NCBI GenBank assembly: GCA_009663005.1 | Contig: VIGQ01001625.1 | Coordinates: 1 to 20,000 of the forward strand | DNA length: 20,000 nucleotides | Reading direction: 5' to 3' | Source: Actinidia chinensis | Lineage: Eukaryota > Streptophyta > Magnoliopsida > Ericales > Actinidiaceae | Shown: one piece after another, positions 1 through 9,397 of the stretch | How the letters are laid out: each line of letters begins with the position of its first letter | Position numbering within the stretch: the stretch's first letter is position 1 | Program-made: the position numbers and the translations under genes | The notes under the pieces: model-generated | Told to the model about the DNA's origin: nothing | Databases searched by the model: none | The model's input: only the letters and a program-made list of their open reading frames with translations

Positions 1-1350
1 ACCCGGCGCTTCCATTCCAAATAGACCCTTATAGGAGCAACCCCGACGAACGAAGGAGCTTCAAAGGCATGTTAGTGAATTGGTTAGAAAAGTGGTATGT
101 TAGGGAAAGCATGAGTCCCTGTGCGGTTCCAGTTTTGTTAGTTCCTGAGAGGATGGGACATGGAGATATGCAATTGTGATTGCCGAGCAATAAACAATAT
201 AACGGTAAAGTATCGTCTCCTATTCCTCGTTAGATGATATGCTAGTGAATGCATGGGTCTTGTGTATTTTCTAAAATTGACTTGGAAAAGTGGATATCAC
301 AAATCCCGAATGAAGAAGGCATGAGTGAAAAACTTCATTCAAAACTAAATATGGATTGTACTAGTGGTTAGTAATGGTCCATTTGGTCTAACTAATCTCC
401 GAGTACTTTTATGCGTTTATATGAATCAGGTTTTACGTTCATTTAGCAGAAGTGTGTTGTATATTTTGATTGACATCCTTTATATATAGAAAAACTAGAT
501 GATCATGTACAACATGTTTTTAAATCTATTTTAGATGTGCTTAGACAAGAAAGTTATTTGCGAATCTGAAGAGTGTAATCTTTTGTACTGATAATCTTGT
601 GTTGTTTAGGGGGCTTTGTTGTGAGTGGCAGGGCCTACATATTGATACGGAGAAGATACGGGCCATCCAAGAGTGGCCTAGTCCCCAACCGTATGTAATG
701 TAGGATTTTCATAACTTGCTAGTTCTACCGATGATTTTGTGAAGATTTCAGCACATTCGTCCCGCGCCCACTTACGAAGTAGTCAAGAAAAAGCTGGGTT
801 TTTAAGTGGGTGGATACAAACAAGAAAGGGCATTTCAAATTGTCAAGCATGCTGCCAACTCTCTCTTATTATTCTTTGCCCAAGTTTTCTAAAATTGAAA
901 TTAATGTATGCTTCAGGTAGGTATAGGCACAGTTTTTTAATGCAGAGGGATGACAAATAGCTTATTTCAGTGACAAACTAAGTGGGCATCCTAAACTATC
1001 CGACTTATGACAAGGAGTTGTATATTGGTTAGGGCGTTGAGACATGGCGTCACTACCTATTGCAATAGAGAATTCGTGAGCCTTTGGTGGTAGGTGGATG
1101 ACTTGATTTGAAGAACAAATCCTTTTAATAAGAGGGGAATGATGAGGACATGGCTAAAATGAGATCAAGGAATGCAGATCCTGATTGAGGACATTGCTGA
1201 ACACGAGATCAGGAATGCAGATCCAATTCAAGTTCCTTGGCCCATATTACCAGAGCACGTCAAGAAATTATAAAATGCATTAAGCGGGCTGATTCCAGGA
1301 TTTGGCTCAAACCAGCAAGTGAGGCCCATGATGGTGATGAACAAAATATC
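1..1350 (+). pseudogene. Ty3/gypsy retrotransposon pol fragment: reverse transcriptase, RNase H and polyprotein tail, decayed
   Basis: This is a remnant of a plant Ty3/gypsy polyprotein, which once copied element RNA into DNA. Conceptual translation in shifting + frames gives the RT entry at about 85-165 (WLEKWYVRESMSPCAVPVLL). Decayed fingers and palm blocks follow, including KTSFKTKYGLY near 327-360 and a YFD-stop at 462-473 where the family has the catalytic YxDD. The post-RT block with AIQEWPSP lies near 661-690. RNase H traces follow: an ASG-like stretch near 907-930 and IAYFSDKLSG near 957-990. After about 1075 the sequence jumps to the polyprotein tail: DLKNKSF near 1104-1125, then PILPEHVKKL at 1241-1270, a decayed version of the GPITRARAKKL-type tail. 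The integrase is missing, so an internal deletion joined RNase H to the C terminus. Stops and frameshifts are frequent throughout. The left end lies outside the window. The superfamily is secure; the lineage (Del/Tekay-like) is a guess. Confidence 0.88.
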
Positions 1351-1384
1351 CAGTCTTAATAAGCAATGATTATCCAAGAAAGAC

Positions 1385-2030
1385 AATGACAATGGAGAGC
1401 TAACTTCCTTCACTTAAGGAATTCTTGTGCATAACTTGGGCTGAAATTATGGAATTATACATGCTTGTCTTTTATTAAATGAAACTTTCTTATGGCAGAT
1501 TTTAGGCTGCAATTAAGGAATAAGGTCAGGTTTACTTTTTAATTGAGACCAAAGTTTTCTTAGTTTTAAGATTTGCTAAGCTGATCTTCTCACTACAGCC
1601 ATTAGTATTATAAATTTGTAACTCCTTACCTTTGCAGAGGAGGTGATTGTATTTAGTGAGTATTTCTCTTTTGTTCTTTGAGAACAAATTTGAACTTACA
1701 ATTTCTCTATGGCGTTCATTATTGCTTATCAATCGAGTATCCCATCCTTGATTGTGGCATCTTCTTTATACCAATGTTCACATCTCTTTATAGTATTGGG
1801 GTTGCGTTTTTCATTTACACCTGAGTGTAGAACGGTCTGGCAACAATACTTGGTACGGGATTCATTACAACTTGATGGGGTTTTCGTATCATCCAATAAA
1901 CTAAAACTTTACCAGATATCACTCTTTAATTGCTATAGCCTGATATGTGTGTGCAAAATCATTACAACATGTAATTCCCTCCTCATATGTAAAAATGTAG
2001 TGATGTGGTCTAATGTCTAACGTTGCTAGG
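1385..2030 (+). mobile_element. Probable 3' LTR of the Ty3/gypsy remnant
   Basis: This stretch lies directly downstream of the polyprotein tail, where a 3' LTR is expected. It has the texture of plant gypsy LTRs as I know them: a TTTG-rich leader, then a cluster near 1709-1900 with GGCGTTCATTATTGCTTATC, CTTGATTGTGGCATC and CATTTACACCTGAGTGTAG. I cannot see a second copy in the window to define its ends, so both limits are approximate. The open frame at 1709-2020 inside it has no recognisable protein content. The alternative is simply the 3' untranslated tail of the element. Confidence 0.5.
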
Positions 2031-2264
2031 AGTCCGTAAGACTTCATATTTTGAATCTCGATTTCAATACTTAAACGCTACTCTAATATGCTTCTATGAT
2101 ATTACGTCTTTATGACATCAAAGAAAATAGATAACAATTGGTTAAGTTTAATTCATGTTTGTCAACTTTTTTACAGTTTCTGCCTAAAGTTTAGTCAACC
2201 GAACATAAAATTCGGTCCACAAAAAGGCAAACTTTGGTTGACCGTAGTTGCAGTAGTCGCAATG

Positions 2265-2275
2265 TATAAAAAAAA
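2265..2275 (+). promoter_or_regulatory. TATA-like string ahead of a CT-rich leader
   Basis: TATAAAAAAAA sits 35-150 bases upstream of a CT-rich tract, the arrangement of a plant core promoter with a pyrimidine patch. No coding sequence follows, so it may be the promoter of an LTR or of a lost gene. AT-rich DNA produces such strings by chance. Confidence 0.3.
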
Positions 2276-2299
2276 TTGTGATTTTAAGTTTTAAAACTC

Positions 2300-2425
2300 C
2301 TCTTCCTTTTATTTTTTTTCAAAAATTCTCTGTCTCTCTACAAAATCTCTCTCTTCCTATCAAACCCTAACCGTATAATCTCTCTCTCCTTTAATTTTTC
2401 TCATCTCTCTTTGTAAAGAAATATT
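2300..2425 (+). promoter_or_regulatory. CT-rich, leader-like tract with a telo-box
   Basis: The tract is dominated by TCTCTC runs and carries AAACCCTAA (telo-box) at 2362-2370. CT-rich runs with telo-boxes are common in 5' leaders and promoters of plant housekeeping and translation genes. Here the sequence after it is noncoding, so this is either an orphan leader or the R/U5 part of an unrecognised LTR. Confidence 0.35.
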
Positions 2426-2479
2426 TTATACAATTGCATCTGAGTCCTATTAGGTTTAGGTTTTTGCCCAGTTTTTACT

Positions 2480-2880
2480 CTTAGCATTCGACTCCCGCTT
2501 TTGCCTTCCATTCAACGTCGAAATGCTTATGCTTTTTGAAATTTTCCTGTTGGCGTTCGAATGTTAATTTGTTCTTCATCTGCAATTCAAACTCTCAGTG
2601 TAACTTCCTACCCATCCGATCGAACTTTGCATAGAGGGTTCAACGGTAAGGGAAAATCCAAATTTTCATTCCCTCTGTATTTTTGAATGCTGCGCAAGGG
2701 TTCGAACGTTGCTGTCATTTCCTTTTTGGTTTCGAACGCCCATTCCTTTGTGTTCTAGAATTGAACTTAAGCACAGTTTGAATTTTTGCTTCTCCAATTT
2801 TTGAAACGCTGGTTTCTTTATTACATACATACAACGGGCGTTCGAACGCTAGTGTAAATTTTTGGCCCTTCTTTAACTTT
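2480..2880. repeat. TTCGAA-rich block, related in reverse orientation to the LTR at 4600-4760
   Basis: TTCGAA or TTCGAAC recurs near 2555, 2701, 2730 and 2841, mostly inside GTTCGAACG. On the minus strand the block contains a GAAAATTTGGATTTT...TTACCGTTGAACC series, followed by CCCTCTAT. The LTR at about 4660-4730 has the similar GAAAATTGGATTTT...TTACGGTTCGAAC, and CGAACCCTCTAT close by. I read this as a diverged, inverted fragment of a related LTR, but the match is patchy. Confidence 0.35.
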
Positions 2881-4073
2881 TCTCACTCTTCTCATCTCGT
2901 TTTTGAAGCCCTCAAGGCCAATTCCCATGATTCTCATTGGACATGACTTGCACAATTGTTTTGGATCTTTCTAGTGGTCAATTTCATTTCTTTCAAGTTA
3001 CGGATGAACCTTTTCTCAAAACAATTCTCGGCAAATGCTCCCCCTATACCCGTGCCAGCACTCTGTGTCTTTTTATGGCTCAATTCTTCATTTTTATCAA
3101 CATAACCTACAATAAACTCGAACCAACTATAAGTACGAATCACAATAGAAAACTTAATTAAACTAAACCTGGCTAACTCAGGGTATTTTTAGCAAGCACT
3201 CAGAACTACATTAATGTAATTCAATCACCCTTTAATCATCCTTTGGATACTGCCTTCATGTTTGACACCTCAGAACATGTGTTGACTTGAACACCATCTT
3301 TCCTATAACACATTCTTTATTTTTTCCTTGGCATTTAAAAGTGTCGATCAACTCAGTTCTTCAAGATGTCCTTCTCTTTCGATATATGCTATCTTCAAGG
3401 TCACAATCCATGAGATTCATAGCTTCCTCTATTTAACTAAAATTTTCTCAAATTAAGCAATATAGCTGAAAGTCTCCATGTTGTCTTTATGTGTCCGACC
3501 CACATGACCATGTGTCCACACTTCTTGCCCGTAGAGGTTGAGCTTTTGCAAGACCTTCATTAATTCTACTCTCGAATTCTTTGAATAATTAAAGTAAACA
3601 CCCAATTTGCATGCTAAGTAAATCATTAGACAATTAACAACCATGTTTTTTATCATCAAAATTGGGCATTAGTCAACATTAAAGAATTGAAATGCAGCGT
3701 GGTGAAGAACTATTACACTTTGATTTGCTTTTCATCCTTCTTAACCTCCCAAAGGTTGTAGTTATAAGCCCTAAGTTAAAATATAGTCGGTCCAACACTA
3801 TGCACATAAACTAGATTTTCAAATTTTAGCTGGCCTTTAATCGGATCTGATGCTCAGATCAAGAGTCAAACTTTAGTTGATGTTTTCTTGATTCAAGGCT
3901 GCTCAAAACTTCGGCCAATGAGTTTCCAACTTTAATTGGCCAAACTTTCTTCAATCATGCTCATTAAACTAGAGTCTCCCAAAAAACTTGGTCGTACATT
4001 TGGATGAACTTCGGTTGAACCCTTTCTTCCAACCAATGGCTTGCTTAAATGCCCCCACTTGGGGCGACGGGAT
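2881..4073. other. Noncoding stretch without recognised features
   Basis: I found no reading frame with family-like content on either strand. The short frames at 2934-3143, 2937-3161 and 3453-3659 have no recognisable motifs. The last part (about 3880-4040) repeatedly uses AACTT, TTCGG and GGTTGAA words. These also occur just right of the Athila-like element (10735-10760) and in the copia LTR near 12530-12660. The Athila-like element may therefore have inserted into older LTR-derived sequence, which I cannot prove. Confidence 0.4.
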
Positions 4074-6033
4074 TGACTACATAATATAGTCAAAGTCCAT
4101 GTAACCGACCTAAGGGCCCTAATTAGTTTAATTATATCTTTTATCAAGTTTCTACTAAAAAAGGGCGTGTTCAAATTCATTGCAGATAAATGATGACAAA
4201 AGGAGGCTTTAGAGCCATGAAAGTGAGACGAGTATGTGCATGCATGTCCAAAAATCGTAGTCCGGAATAGAAGACGGATGTCGCCGTTTGGAAAGTCTCA
4301 GGAAGTATATAAGTTCACGTAATCGAGTTTGTGCGATATAGACTCCCAAAAGCTTTAAAAAATAGACGAGAGAGGAGAAGAAAAAGTTCAAAAAGGCAAA
4401 ATTAACACTTGGGGTTCGAACTCTAAGCTAAAAAATATGTCTTTGTAATTTGATCATAACGTTTTCTCCGTAATCCGATTGACCTACTTTTGGGGCTATA
4501 GAAAGAAAATTTCAAGGAATGCAACTTTGTCTCTATGAGCATTGGTTAAGTCCGATCTCTAAAGTTTTCAAAATCGAGCGGAATATCAGGAAAAATTTAG
4601 CCTGAGAGTTCGAACGCGCCATATTAGGGTTCGAACTCCAATAAGAAAAAGTGAAGGTTAGGGTCGAACCCTCTATCTTACAGTTGAAAACTGCGAAAGC
4701 TGAAAATTGGATTTTTTTTCTTACGGTTCGAACTCCTCTTTAGAGTTCGAACTCCAAGCAAATTGACAGATTTTTTTTCTGAACATATCTCGGTATTAGG
4801 CCATAACTTTTTACTTCTCCGATATCCGATGAGCTGAATTTTTAATGAGTTGGAAAGAAGTTTAAAGGAATACAATTTTTCCTCTAAAGGTATTGGCTGA
4901 TTAGATCTCCAATATGGTCAAAGTAGAGAAACCACTATAGGACAGATTAAGAGTTTTTTGAAGTTTCCGAATCCTTATTAGGATTCTAATTTTGTTACTT
5001 AGAATACTTCCTCCTTATCTCGTTGAACGAGAGGATGCGAAAACGATGTTGTAAGTTTAGGTGTCTAGATGCCTTTTAGTTTAGTTTTCAATTCTTCTTA
5101 GGTTTTATTTTTATTTTTGTAAAAGTTTTAAATTTTTAGCAATTCAGTCCAATTTTTCATCCGTAATGTCTTTAATTTTTTATTTACAAGCTTTTTTTTA
5201 TCCATACTTGCTATTTTTCCCACCTTGGAATTGTATTGTAAGGTGATTGTGGATCAAAGATGAAACAATGGATGTATGTTACTATCACCGATTAATTTAC
5301 TGAATTTTTTCCTCCTTCCCTTCTTCTTCGTTTTAGTACTTCGAAAACGGGGCGTCTATTCAATATTCGATAAACTTCTTGTTATCGGATCGTGATGCAC
5401 TTTAACCATGAGTAAAACAACCAGATTTATTTACTTTCGAAAACTTGGTCCTATTATGTTCTATAACCTCTTTGTGATGCGAATCGATGATGACGGTCGT
5501 GATTATAACATAGCAGATTTATTCTAAGTACCGATAATATATTAATTGCTGGCTCCGTATATACGCTGCCTTGTAACGTTATGTCGTGATTTGGGTTCAT
5601 TATATGTGTTGCACGAATTGAAGATTGAAAGAAATAATTGTTTTTTTACAAAGCTAAATCTTCCAAATCCGAAAGACCCACGTTTTTCCTAAGGATTTGA
5701 GTTATAAAAGCCTCAATTGGGATTCCGAGAAACCTAATTGATTGGATCAATTGATTTCGAGTTATTTTTAATTAAGTTTAAATCAATTTCTATGGTTTTT
5801 TTTAATTAGATTTTAGTTTAAAATCAATCAAACCTCAACACAAGATTTTTTTTAGTTTTTTTTTCTTTTTTTAAGTTCCATTCATATAATTCTAAGTTGA
5901 TCGGTTAGTAAGTGGTGAGTTGAGTGCTACAGATTATATTTAGCTAGGTCCCGTGAGAGACACTGGATTATCTTTTATTACTAATGCTTCGCGACCCGAC
6001 ACTGCGGTAAAGAATTCACTTCTGGGAGGATCA
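4074..6033 (+). repeat. 5' LTR of the Athila-like element
   Basis: This LTR aligns end to end with 9398-10731. Shared landmarks are ACCGACCTAAG (about 4106), AAATTCATTG followed by ATGATGACAAAA, CATGAAAGTGAGAC (about 4216), TTCGAACTCTAAGCTAAA (about 4416), TTAGCCTGAGAGTTCG (about 4595), TACTTCGAAAAC (about 5337), GCCTTGTAACGTT (about 5568), TTAAGTTCCATTCAT (about 5871) and TTCGCGACCCGA (about 5988). It has about 610 extra bases (roughly 4645-5258) absent from the right copy. The start could be as early as 4060, because TGGGG there also has a counterpart in the right copy. The end is taken at TCA just before the primer site. Confidence 0.78.
4306..4313 (+). promoter_or_regulatory. Putative LTR TATA box
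   Basis: TATATAAG lies about 235 bases into the 5' LTR, a plausible U3/R boundary, and a GA-rich stretch follows about 50 bases later. The right LTR has the decayed counterpart TTATAATAAG near 9637. No start site is experimentally visible from sequence. Confidence 0.35.
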
Positions 6034-6039
6034 AGTTTT

Positions 6040-6054
6040 TGGCGCCGTTGCCGG
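6040..6054 (+). promoter_or_regulatory. Primer binding site, complementary to plant tRNA-Asp
   Basis: TGGCGCCGTTGCCGG matches the complement of the tRNA-Asp acceptor end (the tRNA ends in CCGGCAACGGCGCCA). It sits six bases downstream of the 5' LTR, where minus-strand DNA synthesis starts. This site is the strongest single evidence for the Athila/Tat lineage and fixes the element's orientation. Confidence 0.88.
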
Positions 6055-6440
6055 TGACCAAAGGCACGAACAGCAACTAGAAAGCTTTGGGTTTTAAGAG
6101 CAATTGTGATTGAATTTTCCTTCCATCATCTCCCGCCTGCAGAGGAATCTTCGGGCTTAGGCCATGGTGACTTCGTTTCATGTGTTTTTTATTTTTTATT
6201 AAAAAAAAAAATTTTTGATGATGCCTTTTGAGAAATCATTTGAAGTAGCATAACCTAACTATTGGTTGATTGGCTAATAAATTTTTTTTTTAATTTTTTT
6301 TTTTTAATTTTTTTTTTAGCCTAATTATTTTATTTTTTTAAAAATATTTTTTTTTTTTAAAAATTTTTTATTTTTACCTCTTCCATCACTATACCTCCAC
6401 CCCTTGGTTGAGGATTTCTTACGTGAGCCGTGTCGTTTAT
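6055..6440 (+). other. Untranslated leader with A/T homopolymer blocks
   Basis: This is the first part of the element's interior. It begins with ordinary leader-like sequence, then from about 6185 to 6375 becomes a chain of A and T runs, including several T runs of about nine to twelve. No gag start is recognisable. The A/T blocks probably grew by slippage in a decaying element. Confidence 0.6.
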
Positions 6441-6830
6441 TTTCAAGTCAATAGCCACATCTGACGAATGTCCTAAGGGCTCTGAGTTTCCCGAGTTTAT
6501 TTCGAAAATATGTTGAATTTCGCTCAAGAATCTCAAGGATACGAACATGATCATGTCTTATATGTTCAGTCATAGCCACCTTGGTGACTGAATGTCTCCT
6601 CATGCTCATTTGGTTTCCAGAGTTGGTCAAAACGATGTGTAATGCTCACTCAGGATCTCATAATTTTATACAATGAGCCAGGTCCCCATATTTCCGAGTT
6701 ATTACCATATTTTTACTGAATGTCCTAAGGCTCATGAGTTTGCAAGTTTGTGCAAAATGGTAACACTCACACAAGGATGCTGAATCCTAGTAGTAACAAT
6801 TCATACTCAAGACACTCATAACCATGCAGT
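6440..6830 (+). repeat. Three degenerate tandem units of about 125 bp
   Basis: The anchor GAATGTC recurs at 6466, 6590 and 6718, spaced 124 and 128 bases. Each is preceded by a TCA/AATAGCCAC-like or TTATTACCAT-like stretch. Each is followed by GCTC(T/A)TGAGTTT-like and GTT...CAAAA words, then CTCA...AGGAT. The units are poorly conserved, so the array is old. I do not recognise a protein in it. Confidence 0.55.
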
Positions 6831-7640
6831 GGAAAACTCACTCAACCCCGCTCTTGTTCCAAGAACTCTGGGTTTAGAGGACACGAAGATTCATGTCTTT
6901 CTTCCCATTATATTGCTAACAACCACCCTGCCCGCACACCTATTGCATCAATTGTGTCAATGGCCATTTCTGCCCATCTACTCCACACAAACAAATACAC
7001 AACCTCCAGGGGAGGAATGAGGATAATGAGTGCCCCTAAGGTCATAATATGAGCAACACTTGGAAATATGAACTATTTGCTTTGAATTTAATAATTGCAC
7101 AACAACCCGAGAGCGATTCTCCCACTCACCACAAAACCCCTAGGAGCCTGCAATTGCATTGAAGAAACAAGTGAAAAAGGAAATCAATCAAATTATTGCA
7201 CCAAAAGGATAAATCTTTGGGAGATAAGTCTCGATTAGATTACGAGATGTATAAAAAAGGGGGTAGGTAGATATTGTTTATAAAGAAGATATGGTAGGTG
7301 GTGATGCATAAGTGAACCCATAGTTTTGAGGTTGAGATCATCATCGAGGACCTACAACCCTGCGCCAGATTTAGTCATACCACCTAAAAGAATTTACTCA
7401 AGGGAGGAGCAACGTTGAGTTGCTTGATTGTGCAACTACGTCTTCCATTGATGAGGTTTAATAGATTTTTCTTGGTGTGTGACAATTTAATTAGAGTTGT
7501 GGATCCTTATCTCCTTCGTTAGTCAATAATCTCAAAAACTACATAATAAGTTTAAAGATGGGGCTGTGGTATCATAAACAATATTCAAGGCCGTCTCAAA
7601 ATAAGAAGATTTCAAATTATCTGATCATCTGTATGTCGTA
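6831..7640. other. Interior of the Athila-like element, no recognisable gene
   Basis: The open frame at 6829-7020 is short, and neither it nor its neighbours show zinc knuckles, protease DSG or RT motifs. Another frame through about 6870-7020 is also open for a while but contains nothing diagnostic. The stretch could be a highly decayed gag or env-like region; I cannot tell. Confidence 0.4.
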
Positions 7641-9382
7641 TACAATTTTTTATTAAGATCTAAGTTGGGATTCTTTGTTCATCGTTTATCTCTAGTTGGG
7701 GGAGAGGGTATTGTCCCACCCGTTCACGTTTTCTCCCTTCGTGTCATTTTATTTTTATTTTTTATTTTATGTTTTGTGTTCATGTTTTTTTTATTTTTCG
7801 CATTTCGGGAATGCTCATCTCTGTTGGGGGAGTACTTCGTAGTTTTTAGAATAATTTAGTTTTTAGAATAGTTTTTAATTTTTTTTTTTTTTTTTAAAAT
7901 TGAAATTTTTTTTTTTGAAAAATTGAAACCATTGAAAAAAAATATTGTTTTAATGTTTTGGATGTTTGATAGCAGGTTTTTTTTCATCCATTCCTCCGAA
8001 GCAGGTTTTGTTTTCTCATTCCTTCAAATTCATTTCATTGTGAACTCTTCTCATTTCAATTTATATCTGATTTTTCATATATTTGGATTTGTTGTAGAAT
8101 TTTTAGTTTTTGGGCACTATTACTGCATCATTTGTTTTTGTTTAAGATGTTTGAACAACTGTGACTTTGCAATACGATGTTTTTAGGCGATTATTGTCAA
8201 TCATCTTCTCATGCTATACTTTACAGTTTTTTGCTATAATAAGAGAGAGGATCACATAACAGCAGCACAGTCGTGTTTTCGAGTGAAACTGTTATAAGTC
8301 TACATGACTGCATCCATAAGGGAGATTTTTACTTGTGGGCTTAGAGCCATGAGCATTTTTGTGATCGATTTTACTTTTACCACTTTACTCCAGAAATTTA
8401 TTGAACTTCATTATTTGAATAGCTTCCTATTTTGAATTTGGTTTACAGTTAATGTGATGAGTTAGATTTTTGACAACCTTTACATGATTACAATTCAATT
8501 CCGGTTTTGTTCATTATGGCCAATTCCACATTATCTTCTTTTCTTTTATTCTTTTCGATAATTACATATAAAAAAAGATCTCAAAAAGCACATTATTTGG
8601 AGTATTTTTTGAGAAGTTGAGAGAAAACACGAAGAAGAAGAACAAATTTGAAAAAAACGAGTTCAAAATTGAAAAGTTTGAAAAAAGAGGTTGAAGTGTA
8701 TGCTTATTAAGTTGGCATGTGTGGTTGCAAATGCATATGTTTGGATCTATTACCGCTTCAAGTCTATTCTCTCTACTTTCTTGGACTATTCCTTTCACTC
8801 ATATGCCTTAAATGTCCGGAATTGCATACTTCGAATTCTTGCATGTAAAAGTCATCAAGAGTCAAACTTCACACCTGGTGCATTAACGGTGAACATTCTT
8901 TCATGAAGCGATTCCCAGTCGATACCTTTACATCTTGCGGTTTTTGATTGGATGCTCTATTAGCATTTACTTTTACGTTACTCATATAACGAGCAATTCC
9001 TTAAGAAACTTGTTGTTCGATGTTGAGAGTGTATGACTTGTGAGTTTGAATCGAGGCTGATCGGTTGTTGTTATGGGATGCGTAATGGTGAAATTGGGGA
9101 ATAACGACTCTACCACCACTCTACACTCTCACACTGAGCTCTCGTTTATATTTGCACTTGACGGTTTTGGAGGGTGCGTATCATATTGCTTGATTTGAAT
9201 TGCGTGCTTATATTTTTGTTGAGCAACTTTGTTAATATTTTTGATACCTTGCATGATGTGATGTTTGTTGGTATCACATCATCACAGCACGCCTCACAGA
9301 CAATCACTAAATGCATTCGGGACTCTTACGAAGAAGAGATAATCTTTTTACTTTTTTGTTATAATTTTCGAGGACTAGCACA
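7641..9382 (+). other. 3' noncoding spacer of the Athila-like element
   Basis: The spacer carries GTTGGGATTC, AGTTGGGGGAGAG (about 7694) and GTTGGGGGAGTAC (about 7823), G-rich words resembling the AAGTTTGGGGG motif that Athila-type elements repeat between their coding region and 3' LTR. Long T runs lie at about 7745-7795 and 7880-7920. A purine-rich AAGAAGAAGAAC run lies near 8630. The frame at 7923-8186 is Phe/Ile-rich low-complexity and looks like chance. Confidence 0.5.
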
Positions 9383-9397
9383 GGTTTAGTTTGGGGT
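9383..9397 (+). promoter_or_regulatory. Polypurine-like tract before the 3' LTR
   Basis: GGTTTAGTTTGGGGT follows GAGGACTAGCACA and directly precedes the right LTR. Athila/Tat elements typically end their interior with a CTAGCA...AAGTTTGGGGG block that primes plus-strand synthesis. Here the block has decayed to TTTAGTTTGGGG. Confidence 0.6.

Noticed and set aside
1709..2020. 103-codon open frame
   Set aside because: It lies in LTR-like sequence, shows no domain, and its composition is hydrophobic and random.
2160..2255. Inverted GTCAACC/GGTTGAC pair suggesting a MITE
   Set aside because: Arms are only about 9-10 bases with mismatches, with no flanking TA or TTA duplication.
4416..4760. GGTTCGAACTCC-type words resembling tRNA T-arms
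   Set aside because: No acceptor stem, D-arm or anticodon arm can be built around them. The word repeats many times in the LTR, so it is an LTR motif.
6829..7020. 63-codon open frame in the Athila-like interior
   Set aside because: No gag motif or zinc knuckle, and neighbouring frames are equally open over short stretches; there is no support for a gene.
7923..8186. 87-codon Phe-rich open frame
   Set aside because: It is T-rich low-complexity sequence; runs of Phe, Leu and Ile come from T homopolymers.
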